DNA from: Paragorgia papillata
Lineage: Eukaryota > Cnidaria > Anthozoa > Scleralcyonacea > Coralliidae
Assembly: GCA_035771165.1 (NCBI GenBank)
Contig: JAWNZC010000324.1
Location: forward strand, 502,001 to 566,000
Length of the DNA stretch: 64,000 nt
Reading direction: 5' to 3'
Shown one piece after another: positions 1-9,129 of the stretch. The position numbers and the translations under genes were made by a program. Each line of letters opens with the position of its first letter. The first letter of the stretch is position 1. The notes beneath the pieces were generated by a model that was not told where the DNA came from, searched no databases, and saw only the letters and a list, made by a program, of their open reading frames with translations.

Positions 1-24
1 TATAGGATACTCAATTATCTAGTT

Positions 25-195
25 TGCTTTTGGTGAGAACAATCCTATTTTTCGACACCGGATCTTTAGGCACGATGGCTGTAGGCTCAACATTCGCAGA
101 ACGTTTGCCCAAAACAGTTGATTTTGAACTTTGCTTGTCGGATTTTCTCAACAACTAACAAAAGTTCCGATATTATTTAGTCTGAATTCGCATGG
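25..195. repeat. Dispersed intron-like repeat, first of three copies
   Basis: About 170 bp here recurs, diverged, at about 4433-4583 and 6180-6345, in each case just downstream of an EGF exon for the later two. Shared landmarks are the GGTGAGAA start, the GACAC(C/T)GGATCTTTAG block and the TCCGATATTATTTAGTCTG end. No coding potential is visible. The likeliest reading is that the window begins in the intron downstream of another, unseen copy of the EGF exon, so the duplication may continue to the left. Confidence 0.6.
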
Positions 196-382
196 AAGGT
201 TTATTTGTACTCACGTTTCTTATCTGAAACATACAACATCGTTGCCATTATCTACTTTAGTCCTTGAATTGATTAAAATTGAAAAGATTCTTTAGATATT
301 CGTATTATTATATCTGATTCGAAAAAGAAAGAAAAAACAACGGATTCTATTCCTAGTTTGTTCTATTTTATCTTATTCTATT

Positions 383-1044
383 TTATTTAATTCTATTCTA
401 TTCTATTCTATTCTATTCTATTCTATTCTATTCTATTCCATTCTATTCCATTCCATTCCATTCCATTCCATTCCATTCCATTCCATTCCATTCCATTCCA
501 TTCCATTCCATTCCATTCCATTCCATTCCATTCCATTCCATTCCATTCCATTCCATTCCATTCCATTCCATTCCATTCCATTCCATTCCATTCCATTCCA
601 TTCCATTCCATTCCATTCCATTCCATTCCATTCCATTCCATTCCATTCCATTCCATTCCATTCCATTCCATTCCATTCCATTCCATTCCATTCCATTCCA
701 TTCCATTCCATTCCATTCCATTCCATTCCATTCCATTCCATTCCATTCCATTCCATTCCATTCCATTCCATTCCATTCCATTCCATTCCATTCCATTCCA
801 TTCCATTCCATTCCATTCCATTCCATTCCATTCCATTCCATTCCATTCCATTCCATTCCATTCCATTCCATTCCATTCCATTCCATTCCATTCCATTCCA
901 TTCCATTCCATTCCATTCCATTCCATTCCATTCCATTCTATTCTATTCTATTCTATTCTATTCTATTCTATTCTATTCTATTCTATTCTATTCTATTCTA
1001 TTCTATTCTATTCTATTCCATTCCATTTTATTCTATCCCAATAC
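383..1044. repeat. Pentanucleotide satellite (ATTCC/ATTCT)n
   Basis: About 130 near-perfect 5-bp units. The outer parts on both sides are TTCTA and the core is TTCCA, with only single-base changes. The core monomer equals that of human satellite II/III (GGAAT/ATTCC). Because 5 and 3 share no factor, all three reverse frames translate to the same W-N-G-M-E cycle; these open frames are not genes. The array ends exactly where the truncated LINE begins. Confidence 0.97.
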
Positions 1045-1047
1045 ATT

Positions 1048-1566
1048 CCAGGATGTATAGAAATTACTAAACCACACAGTCGACCCTTTATTGTTACAAC
1101 TGTTTACAGACCTCCTAATGCATCATCAGAATTCTTTGACCATTTGGAAAAGTTAATCAAACAAATTGATGATGAAAACAAAGAAATGTATATATTAGGT
1201 GATCTTAATTGTGACATGTCGAAAGAAAAGAAACTTTTTGATTTGCCAACTAAGAAACTAAATACATTATATGAATTGTACCAGTTGTCTCAATTGATTG
1301 ATGAACCTACGAGAATAACAATGACAACCTCCAGCCTCATTGACCATATTGTTACAAATACACCTGAGAAAATTTCTGATTCTGGTGTTATCCACACTGG
1401 AATCAGTGACCACAGTTTGGTATTTGCAATCAGAAAAATTGGAGTTTTTCAAAAGGAAGAAAATGTTACTGAAATAAGGAACATGAAAAATTTTAATGAG
1501 AACAATTTTGTAGATGAACTTCTAAATCTACATTGGGAATATGTTTACTTTTTTGGTCATTCCTAG
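1048..1566 (+). pseudogene. LINE APE endonuclease domain, partial
   Basis: The C-terminal half of an exonuclease-endonuclease-phosphatase domain. Visible motifs are TTVYRPPN, GDLNCDM, IDHIVTN and ISDHSLV, which carry catalytic Asp, Asn and His residues of the LINE endonuclease that nicks the target. The N-terminal motifs are missing. The frame closes at 1566 right after HWEYVYFFG, where family members continue into a linker ahead of KHAPL. The next frame picks this up from about 1560, so a small deletion or frameshift has split one original protein in two. There is no ATG start; the frame runs in from the satellite boundary. Confidence 0.85.
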
Positions 1567-3584
1567 AAGTGTTAAATAAACATGCACCACTACAACAAAA
1601 AAAACATAGGTCCAAGAAAGTTCCTTGGATTACGAGCAAAATCAAAAACCTCATGAATACAAGAGACAAACTAAAAAGAAAAGCCACTATTAGCAAATTA
1701 GAAATTGATTGGTTAAATTACAAAAAGACTAGAAATCAGGTAAATATTGAATTAAGAAATGCTAAAAAAACCTACTATTCCACGAGGATTGCTGGTCAAA
1801 AATGTGATCCAAAAAATGCTTGGAAATCAATAAACAATTTACTGGGCAAACAAAACAAACAACCAGTAGTGAATGAACTCAATTTGGGTGAAAATATTTT
1901 AAACAATCCAAAAGATATTGCGGAGGGCTTCAATGAATACTTTTCAAATATTGGCCCTGATTTAGCAAGCAAAATCAACATGTCCAATTACAATTTTGAG
2001 ACATATGTTGAAAAAGCTAAATCGGAATTTGCTGCATTCCAACTTATTAGCGTAAATGATGTTTACCACCTCTTGCATGGACTATCTAGCAATAAAGCCA
2101 CTGGCATTGATAAGATTTCATGTAAAATTATTAAGATAGCTGCACCCGCCATTGCAGATTCACTAACATATATTTTTAATCAGGCTATTACTCTATCCTC
2201 TTTCCCTAATGAATGGAAAATGGCTAGAGTAACACCTCTCTATAAAAATGGCCATCGAAATTTACCAGGAAACTACCGGCCAATTTCAATATTGCCTGCC
2301 ATAAGCAAGATCATGGAACGAATTCTGTATGATCAACTGTACAATTATTTAACTAAATTTGGACTGCTAAGTAATTCCCAATTTGGTTTTCGGAAATCTC
2401 ACTCTACAGCTACAGCATTACTGGACTGTAGTAATGACTGGTATGTGAATTTAGACAGAAAAATGTTTAACCTAGTAGTTTTCATTGACTTAAAAAAAGC
2501 ATTTGATACAGTTGATCATCAAATTCTATTGAAAAAGTTGGAGCTCTATGGAATAAAAGGACAGGCTCTTTCCTTGCTAAAATCATATCTCACAAATCGA
2601 AGCCAGAAGTGCCAAATTAATGGATTTGTCTCATCAGACCGTTCGATTAGATGTGGTGTACCACAAGGTTCTATCTTAGGACCACTTTTATTTTTATTAT
2701 ATATCAATGACCTACCTCAGTGTCTTAATAATACAAAACCTAGGCTATTTGCTGATGACACAAATCTCACAGCTTCTGGAGACTCGATAACTGATATTGA
2801 AATTGCAGTAAATTCTGTTTTAGAAAACCTTAGGGAATGGTTGATGGCCAATAAACTTAGCTTAAATGTAGCTAAAACTGAATTTATATTGATTGGCTCA
2901 AAACCAAAGATAAAATGCACTTTAAATGCTCCCCCAAATATTGTCATTGAAAATAAACCAATTAAACAAGTTTATGAATGCAAAACGCTTGGAATAACAA
3001 TTGACCAGCATTTGTCTTGGAAGAGTAATACTGAAAATATTTGCAAAAAAATAACAGCAGGAATCTCTGCTCTCCGTCGTGTCAAACCTTTTGTTGATAA
3101 AGATACACTTATTTCCATATATAATGCTATTGTTCGCCCATACTTCGATTATTGTTGTGAAGTATGGGATGTGTTTGGCGAGACACAATCAAAACGACTC
3201 CAAAAACTACAAAATAGAGCTGCTCGAATTATCACGAACATGAGCAATGATATTGATCATTCTATTGCTTTACATGCCTTGGGCTGGGAGCCACTAAAGA
3301 TGATGAGAAAAAAGGCAAAAGCAAAAACGATGTTTAAAATTTTAAATAGAACTGGTCCTGAGTCACTCACTGATCTTTTTACTTATAAAAGCGAGATGAC
3401 AAACTATAAACTTCGGGACATTTCAAGTAGTCTTTGTTTACCACAACCACGTACTAATAATATGAAAAATAGTTTCATGTATGACGGTGCTCATCTATGG
3501 AACTCTATTCCAAACGAGCTTAGGGAGAGCAAATCCCTTTCAAGTTTTCAAAATAAAATTGCTACTCACATTTTTCAATCATGA
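1560..3584 (+). CDS. LINE reverse transcriptase, intact long frame
   Basis: About 670 uninterrupted codons after the frameshift near 1560. Order: endonuclease-RT linker (KKVPWITSKIKNL), the RT start (NYRPISILPAISKIMERIL), motif A (FIDLKKAFDTVDH), motif B (GVPQGSILGPLLF), motif C (LFADDTNLT, Asp pair near 2754-2759), thumb (LGITIDQHLSW) and the C-terminal domain ending in WNSIPNELRESKSLSSF. All RT catalytic aspartates are present. The enzyme would copy LINE RNA at a nicked target. Without a complete endonuclease and with no 5' UTR this copy is probably immobile, though the frame length suggests fairly recent insertion. Confidence 0.9.
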   Translation, partial: FLEVLNKHAPLQQKKHRSKKVPWITSKIKNLMNTRDKLKRKATISKLEIDWLNYKKTRNQVNIELRNAKKTYYSTRIAGQKCDPKNAWKSINNLLGKQNKQPVVNELNLGENILNNPKDIAEGFNEYFSNIGPDLASKINMSNYNFETYVEKAKSEFAAFQLISVNDVYHLLHGLSSNKATGIDKISCKIIKIAAPAIADSLTYIFNQAITLSSFPNEWKMARVTPLYKNGHRNLPGNYRPISILPAISKIMERILYDQLYNYLTKFGLLSNSQFGFRKSHSTATALLDCSNDWYVNLDRKMFNLVVFIDLKKAFDTVDHQILLKKLELYGIKGQALSLLKSYLTNRSQKCQINGFVSSDRSIRCGVPQGSILGPLLFLLYINDLPQCLNNTKPRLFADDTNLTASGDSITDIEIAVNSVLENLREWLMANKLSLNVAKTEFILIGSKPKIKCTLNAPPNIVIENKPIKQVYECKTLGITIDQHLSWKSNTENICKKITAGISALRRVKPFVDKDTLISIYNAIVRPYFDYCCEVWDVFGETQSKRLQKLQNRAARIITNMSNDIDHSIALHALGWEPLKMMRKKAKAKTMFKILNRTGPESLTDLFTYKSEMTNYKLRDISSSLCLPQPRTNNMKNSFMYDGAHLWNSIPNELRESKSLSSFQNKIATHIFQS

Positions 3585-3808
3585 AAATATTAACCTTGTA
3601 AATAGATTACTCATTAATTAAATATTTCCTATTTTGACACTATACCTCATATTTTGTAGATAACTTTAAACATTGTACTATTTTGACACTATACTTCATA
3701 TTTTGTAAATAACTTTAAATATTATACTTATGTAATTTCTTTTTACACGCCCAAATCAGCTTCGGTTGAGGGGGTTAGCGTGGTTAAATAAAGTTCTTCT
3801 ATCTATCT

Positions 3809-4102
3809 AGTCTATTGTAGTCTATTCTATTCTATTCCAGTCCAGTCCAGTCCAGTCCAGTCCAGTCCAGTCCAGTCCAGTCCAGTCCAGTCCAGTCCAG
3901 TCCAGTCCAGTCCAGTCCAGTCCAGTCCAGTCCAGTCCAGTCCAGTCCAGTCCAGTCCAGTCCAGTCCAGTCCAGTCCAGTCCAGTCCAGTCCAGTCCAG
4001 TCCAGTCCAGTCCAGTCTAGTCCAATCTAGTCTAGTCTGGTCTGGTCTAGTCTAGTCTAGTCTGGTCTGGTCTGGTCTGGGCTGGTCTGGGCTGGTCTAC
4101 TC
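3809..4102. repeat. Pentanucleotide array (CCAGT)n, unit A
   Basis: Begins with TCTAG/TCTAT pentamers that grade into about 35 perfect CCAGT units, then into CTAGT, CTGGT and GGGCT variants. It is the same repeat length as the array 5' of the LINE but a different monomer. Confidence 0.95.
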
Positions 4103-4210
4103 TTTCCTACTTACTTTAAAGTGCATATAACCCCAAATGTTTTATCATCTAAATACGTTACTTTGACAAATATTTTATTTCATGTTCTAATGATTTGTTT
4201 TTAATTTTAG

Positions 4211-4327
4211 ACGTTGATGAATGCAGCCTCGATCCCTGCCACCAAAATGCTACTTGTAACAATACCGCTGGTTCTTATACTTGCACATGTAATCGCGGTT
4301 TTATTGGAAATGGAACAAACCGCGCAG
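4211..4327 (+). pseudogene. Calcium-binding EGF exon, copy A (sixth Cys lost)
   Basis: A 117-nt exon bounded by an acceptor (TTAATTTTAG) and a donor (GTAATA), phase 1 on both sides. It encodes a cbEGF starting DVDEC, with an N-glycosylation-type NNT and the GSYTC block. It is clearly related to exons at 39639 and 39970. The closing cysteine is gone: the family reads GNGTNCTG, this copy reads GNGTNRAG (TGC to CGC). An EGF with five cysteines would leave one unpaired. It may be a relic exon of a paralogue of the 36.5-kb gene; no partner exons were found nearby. Confidence 0.75.
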
Positions 4328-4583
4328 GTAATATGTTTTGGTAGTTGAACATAGATGTTTAGCCTAAGCATAGGCGGAGTTATTTCCAGCAGTTTTAAAT
4401 TCCAGAAAATTAAAGTTAGGATGTTCAATTGTCTTTGCTGTTGGTGAGAAAAATCCTATTTTTGACACTGGATCTTTAGATACGATGACTGTAGACCCGA
4501 CATTTGCACAACGCATGCGCAATACAGTTTATTTTAATCTTTGGTTGTTGGACTTTTTCAACAACTAACACAACGTCCGATAT

Positions 4584-5231
4584 AATATTGTCATTGAAAA
4601 TAAACCAATTAAACAAGTTTATGAATGCAAAACGCTTGGAATAACAATTGACCAGCATTTGTCTTGGAAGAGTAATACTGAAAATATTTGCAAAAAAATA
4701 ACAGCAGGAATCTCTGCTCTCCGTCGTGTCAAACCTTTTGTTGATAAAGATACACTTATTTCCATATATAATGCTATTGTTCGCCCATACTTCGATTATT
4801 GTTGTGAAGTATGGGATGTGTTTGGCGAGACACAATCAAAACGACTCCAAAAACTACAAAATAGAGCTGCTCGAATTATCACGAACATGAGCAATGATAT
4901 TGATCATTCTATTGCTTTACATGCCTTGGGCTGGGAGCCACTAAAGATGATGAGAAAAAAGGCAAAAGCAAAAACGATGTTTAAAATTTTAAATAGAACT
5001 GGTCCTGAGTCACTCACTGATCTTTTTACTTATAAAAGCGAGATGACAAACTATAAACTTCGGGACATTTCAAGTAGTCTTTGTTTACCACAACCACGTA
5101 CTAATAATATGAAAAATAGTTTCATGTATGACGGTGCTCATCTATGGAACTCTATTCCAAACGAGCTTAGGGAGAGCAAATCCCTTTCAAGTTTTCAAAA
5201 TAAAATTGCTACTCACATTTTTCAATCATGA
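4584..5231 (+). pseudogene. LINE RT C-terminal part, duplicated copy B
   Basis: Repeats residues from the RT thumb to the stop of the 1560-3584 frame with no visible change. The frame is cut at 4584 by the duplication junction, and the in-frame ATG-like start at 4659 has no functional meaning. It lacks all RT catalytic motifs and cannot be active. Confidence 0.9.
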
Positions 5232-5455
5232 AAATATTAACCTTGTAAATAGATTACTCATTAATTAAATATTTCCTATTTTGACACTATACCTCATATT
5301 TTGTAGATAACTTTAAACATTGTACTATTTTGACACTATACTTCATATTTTGTAAATAACTTTAAATATTATACTTATGTAATTTCTTTTTACACGCCCA
5401 AATCAGCTTCGGTTGAGGGGGTTAGCGTGGTTAAATAAAGTTCTTCTATCTATCT

Positions 5456-5849
5456 AGTCTATTGTAGTCTATTCTATTCTATTCCAGTCCAGTCCAGTCC
5501 AGTCCAGTCCAGTCCAGTCCAGTCCAGTCCAGTCCAGTCCAGTCCAGTCCAGTCCAGTCCAGTCCAGTCCAGTCCAGTCCAGTCCAGTCCAGTCCAGTCC
5601 AGTCCAGTCCAGTCCAGTCCAGTCCAGTCCAGTCCAGTCCAGTCCAGTCCAGTCCAGTCCAGTCCAGTCCAGTCCAGTCCAGTCCAGTCCAGTCCAGTCC
5701 AGTCCAGTCCAGTCCAGTCCAGTCCAGTCCAGTCCAGTCCAGTCCAGTCCAGTCCAGTCCAGTCCAGTCCAGTCTAGTCCAATCTAGTCTAGTCTGGTCT
5801 GGTCTAGTCTAGTCTAGTCTGGTCTGGGCTGGTCTAGGCTGGTCTACTC
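5456..5849. repeat. Pentanucleotide array (CCAGT)n, unit B
   Basis: The counterpart of 3809-4102 with about 20 more units. The end structure is nearly the same (CTAGT, CTGGT, GGGCT variants) but the GGGCT part is one or two units shorter. This length difference is the only clear divergence between the duplicated units. Confidence 0.95.
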
Positions 5850-5957
5850 TTTCCTACTTACTTTAAAGTGCATATAACCCCAAATGTTTTATCATCTAAA
5901 TACGTTACTTTGACAAATATTTTATTTCATGTTCTAATGATTTGTTTTTAATTTTAG

Positions 5958-6074
5958 ACGTTGATGAATGCAGCCTCGATCCCTGCCACCAAAATGCTAC
6001 TTGTAACAATACCGCTGGTTCTTATACTTGCACATGTAATCGCGGTTTTATTGGAAATGGAACAAACCGCGCAG
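5958..6074 (+). pseudogene. Calcium-binding EGF exon, copy B (sixth Cys lost)
   Basis: Identical to the exon at 4211-4327, including splice sites, phase 1-1 and the Cys-to-Arg change at the end (GNGTNRAG). The shared mutation shows that the loss preceded the tandem duplication. If transcribed, splicing could join copies A and B as two tandem EGF modules. Confidence 0.75.
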
Positions 6075-6345
6075 GTAATATGTTTTGGTAGTTGAACATA
6101 GATGTTTAGCCTAAGCATAGGCGGAGTTATTTCCAGCAGTTTTAAATTCCAGAAAATTAAAGTTAGGATGTTCAATTGTCTTTGCTGTTGGTGAGAAAAA
6201 TCCTATTTTTGACACTGGATCTTTAGATACGATGACTGTAGACCCGACATTTGCACAACGCATGCGCAATACAGTTTATTTTAATCTTTGGTTGTTGGAC
6301 TTTTTCAACAACTAACACAACGTCCGATATTATTTAGTCTGAATT

Positions 6346-6785
6346 CGCATCGAAAACTTATTCATACTTACCTTTTTTGTCTGAAAGATGCATCACCTAC
6401 TGCCAGTCTTTCAAATGATTAAAATTTCGATATTCAACAGAATCTACTTACACTTAAATAAACATGCTTATAGACAGTGGTGGGTTTCTGAAATAGGGGC
6501 CTGGTAAATGACATTAGTTGTATTATAGGGGCCGATCGAGCCCCTTTTTTAGTGCGGCGCAGGGTGAGCGCAGGAGCAGCGTTCTCATTAAATATTCAGG
6601 CGGCACTAATTGAATATTCAGGCGGCCTTCTCATTAATATTCAGGCTCGAGATTAGTACCCTCGCGTCGCGAGGCCCGCTTCGCGAACCCCACGAACACG
6701 AGGGGATGAAAGTTTTGATTTCATATATGAAATTGCACATTTCATATATTAAATTCACATTTCAAATATGAAATCTTATATGAAA
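6346..6785. other. No gene; short repeats and GC-rich hairpins
   Basis: No coding frame is recognised. AATATTCAGGC(GGC) occurs three times (6591, 6613 and 6637). A CpG-rich stretch at 6658-6705 contains self-complementary TCGCGTCGCGAGG and CTTCGCGAA blocks. 6715-6790 has four copies of an ATTTCATATATGAAAT-type palindrome. The segment could be the end of an unrecognised element. Confidence 0.5.
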
Positions 6786-7750
6786 TTTTCGTAAGACCCA
6801 CAGGCCGATGTCGATAGACTCTATGTGAAAAGATCAGATGGTGGGCGAGGCTTGTTAAGTGTAGAAGACTGTGTGAACATTGAAGTAGGCAGTTTATTCA
6901 AGTATGTTGTGGCGAGAAGTGAAAGGTTGCTTCAAGCTGTAATTGATGAAAAGATTTGGATGAAGGGGTGACAAAGCAAAGTATAAGAGGAAAAAGGTTG
7001 ACTAGGTACAGAAATAAGGCATTCACGGACAGTTTCTGAAGGGAACGGAGGAAGTAAGAGACCCGGATTCATGGGATTAGTTGAAAAGAGGTACCATAAA
7101 GAAAGAAACGGAAGGACTCTTGACTGCTGCGCAAGATTAGGCAGTACGAACTAACAGCATCAAGAATAGGATCGACAAAGCGGATGTGTCACCCATGTGC
7201 CGGCTGTGTGGAGAAAGAAAAGAGACTATTAGTCAAGAAATTAGCGCAAAAAGAGTACAGAATATGGAAACATGACAAGGTCGGACAAGCCATCTGGAAA
7301 CTCTGCCAGAAGTTCAGCCTCCCATGCAAGGATAAGGGGTATGATCACGCTTCGGAAGGTGTACTGGAAAATGATCAAGTGAAGGTACTATGGGACTTTA
7401 GGGTCCAAAGAGATCATCACCTTGAACACAATAGACCCGACATTGTAGTCTTAAAGAAGGAGGAGAGAACATGTAGCGTAATAGATGTCGCTTGCCCACT
7501 TGACACACGAGTGGTCGAAAAGGAACACGAGAAAATTGAAAAATATCAAGACCTCAAAAGAGAGATCGGGAAGATCTGGAACTGTAAAAGAGTAACTGTC
7601 ATACCAGTTGTCATCGGGGCACTTGGGACTATTAGTAGGAACTTCAAGGTATCGGTGAAGAAAATTGGGTTGGATGATAGCACTGCATTACTTCAGAACG
7701 CTTGCTTGTTGGGAACAGCAAGGATCTTAAGAAAGACCCTAGACACCTAA
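6786..7750 (+). pseudogene. RLE-type LINE, C-terminal region (family 1)
   Basis: A broken LINE 3' half. The first part (DVDRLYVKRSDGGRGLLSVE, from about 6801) is the post-RT domain, then frameshifts follow. From 7184 a 188-codon frame continues: a degraded zinc knuckle (CRLCGERKETIS in the neighbouring frame at about 7199), KLAQKEY, then HNRPDIVV with a following VIDVACPLDTRV and KIEKYQDL. The RPD...D...K/Y arrangement fits the restriction-like endonuclease used by R2/R4/NeSL-type LINEs to nick target DNA. The RT is absent, so this is a 5'-truncated, dead copy. A related fragment lies at 40626-41490. Confidence 0.8.
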
Positions 7751-7929
7751 GGCTATAGCCTATAACAATCGAAATAGAGTAAAGTTCGATATATTGCCAA
7801 AACAGACAACGTACGAGTCTAACGTTTCGAGCGAAGGCCCTTCGTCAGAGAGAAACGTCCTCTCAGAGAAACGTCTTCGTCAGAGAAACGTTTCTCACTG
7901 ACGAAGGAGGGCCTTTCGGCAGTATATGT
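7751..7929. repeat. LINE 3' UTR and GAAGGCCC/GAAACG hairpin repeats
   Basis: 7751-7790 (GGCTATAGCCTATAACAATCG) resembles, in reverse complement, 12286-12355, so it is probably a shared LINE 3' UTR. 7820-7930 holds repeated GAAACGT and TTCGTCAGAGA words in both orientations, able to form stems such as CGAAGGCCCTTCG. No gene is seen. Confidence 0.5.
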
Positions 7930-7965
7930 AACCTATGGGGAAAAAATAGTACTATTGATAATGAT

Positions 7966-8896
7966 TTGGTAGAAGGCAAGGAGAAGTGCGAAGAGCTGCA
8001 GAAGATACTATACAACAAAGACAAAGAAATTAACTATCTGAAAGAGAAAATTACGTCCCTGGAGACCCGAGCAGTATCAGCGGAAGAAGAAAGAGATTCG
8101 TTAAGGCTGGCGTTGACACTTATCATGCAGGAAAAGAACAAAGGACATTCTCAACAATATGAAAACAAGCAACTCTCTCACGAAAATCTTATAGAAAATC
8201 TTATAGAAAAGAAGAATGGTGAACGTAATACCAGGCAAAGACAAAACGCCCACGAGACCGAATATTCTAAACAGCAACACGAGAGTCCCACCTTATTAAT
8301 TGGTCATTCGATGATAAAGAACATGGATGAATCCAAACTCACTCGTGCAAGCGGAAACAGAGTAAACCGCATCTCAATCAGCGGAGCAACGATAAAAGAC
8401 ATACATCAAACTCTTGTCCACAACATAGAAGATACGCAAAACATTCCGCCAAATATCATTATACACGCGGGAACTAACAACTTAAAGATCGACCATGAAA
8501 TTAAGACGATTCAGCAAACAGAGGCCTTGATTAAGGATGTCAAAAGCAGATGTCCTAACACAAACTTCGCCTTATCGTCAGCGATCACAAGAGAAGACTG
8601 GAATCAGTCAAAGAATAGATAAGTACAATAAACTATGCCATGATCTATGTATGAAATATAATATTGCGTTCATAAATAACAATAATATATCACGAGAAAA
8701 TCTTAATAGATCGGATGTCCATCTAAACTCTCTTGGAGATAGAATTCTTGGTCGAAACATTTGTTGGTACCTAAGACAATCGTCTAGGGGAAGCACTTTC
8801 ACTAATATTAATTACATAAACCCAGGTTCGGGGCCTCCTTTTACAAACCAGAAACTGTGGGACACGGAGCAATGGAACTCCAGGAAACCTTACTGA
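7966..8896 (+). pseudogene. LINE ORF1: coiled coil plus SGNH esterase-like domain
   Basis: The first frame (7966-8622) has a heptad-rich acidic/basic coiled coil (about residues 1-70), a charged linker, then a hydrolase-like domain: LLIGHSMIKNMD (block I, Ser in GHS), ISGATIKD (block II Gly) and IHAGTNNL (block III Asn). A frameshift near 8590 moves the rest into the next frame (to 8896), which holds DVHLNSLG, the Asp-x-x-His block V. SGNH esterase domains are known in ORF1 proteins of CR1-clade LINEs, where they may act with RNA or lipids. No clear ATG starts the first frame; reading may begin upstream near 7930. Confidence 0.75.
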
Positions 8897-9129
8897 GTGA
8901 CATTAATCACAATAATCTATCTAAAGGATCTGAAAGCAAAGAAATAGAACATAGACCAACCCCAATAGCATCCCAATCAAGCCTTTTAAGTCACAATGCA
9001 TGCAGCAATAATAACAATCTAACACAAACCTTCATCGAGCACCAAGCGGTGAACTGCAAACGTATCAAACAATAATAACACTGTTAGTAACAGGGACACC
9101 ATGCAATCTCACCGGTGAGCATACCTCAA

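Larger units (their letters stand above)
1046..3808 (+). mobile_element. 5'-truncated APE-type LINE (CR1/L2/Jockey-like), copy A
   Basis: A non-LTR retrotransposon lacking its 5' part. It starts inside the apurinic endonuclease domain directly after the ATTCC array, continues through a full reverse transcriptase and ends in a 3' UTR with an AATAAAG-like tail at about 3786-3795, followed by TCTAG/CCAGT pentamers. Truncation at the 5' end is typical of incomplete target-primed reverse transcription. The 3' third is repeated at 4584-5455 by tandem duplication. Both flanks are pentanucleotide arrays, so the element may have landed inside one; no target-site duplication can be resolved in such sequence. 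Confidence 0.9.
2937..4583. repeat. Tandem duplication, unit A
   Basis: A 1647-bp unit holding the LINE RT 3' third, LINE 3' UTR, CCAGT array, an EGF exon and about 250 bp of intron. It is repeated immediately as unit B (4584-6330). The junction is exact: CGTCCGATAT at 4574-4583 is followed by AATATTGTCATTG, the sequence beginning at 2937. Outside the arrays the two units look identical by eye, so the duplication is recent. Confidence 0.93.
4584..6330. repeat. Tandem duplication, unit B
   Basis: A 1747-bp second unit, 100 bp longer than unit A, which equals 20 extra CCAGT pentamers plus or minus minor interruptions. After 6330 it returns to single-copy sequence (TATTTAGTCTG), matching the arrangement at 175-190. 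The duplicated LINE start point lies inside the RT frame, so this is a genomic duplication rather than a second insertion. Confidence 0.93.

Noticed and set aside
423..936. Three overlapping minus-strand frames of about 165 codons with a WNGME repeat
   Set aside because: They are the three equivalent translations of a 5-bp satellite without stops; no gene features.
4211..6074. A functional multi-EGF gene at 4-6 kb
   Set aside because: Only one exon type is present, twice, with a lost cysteine and no partner exons.
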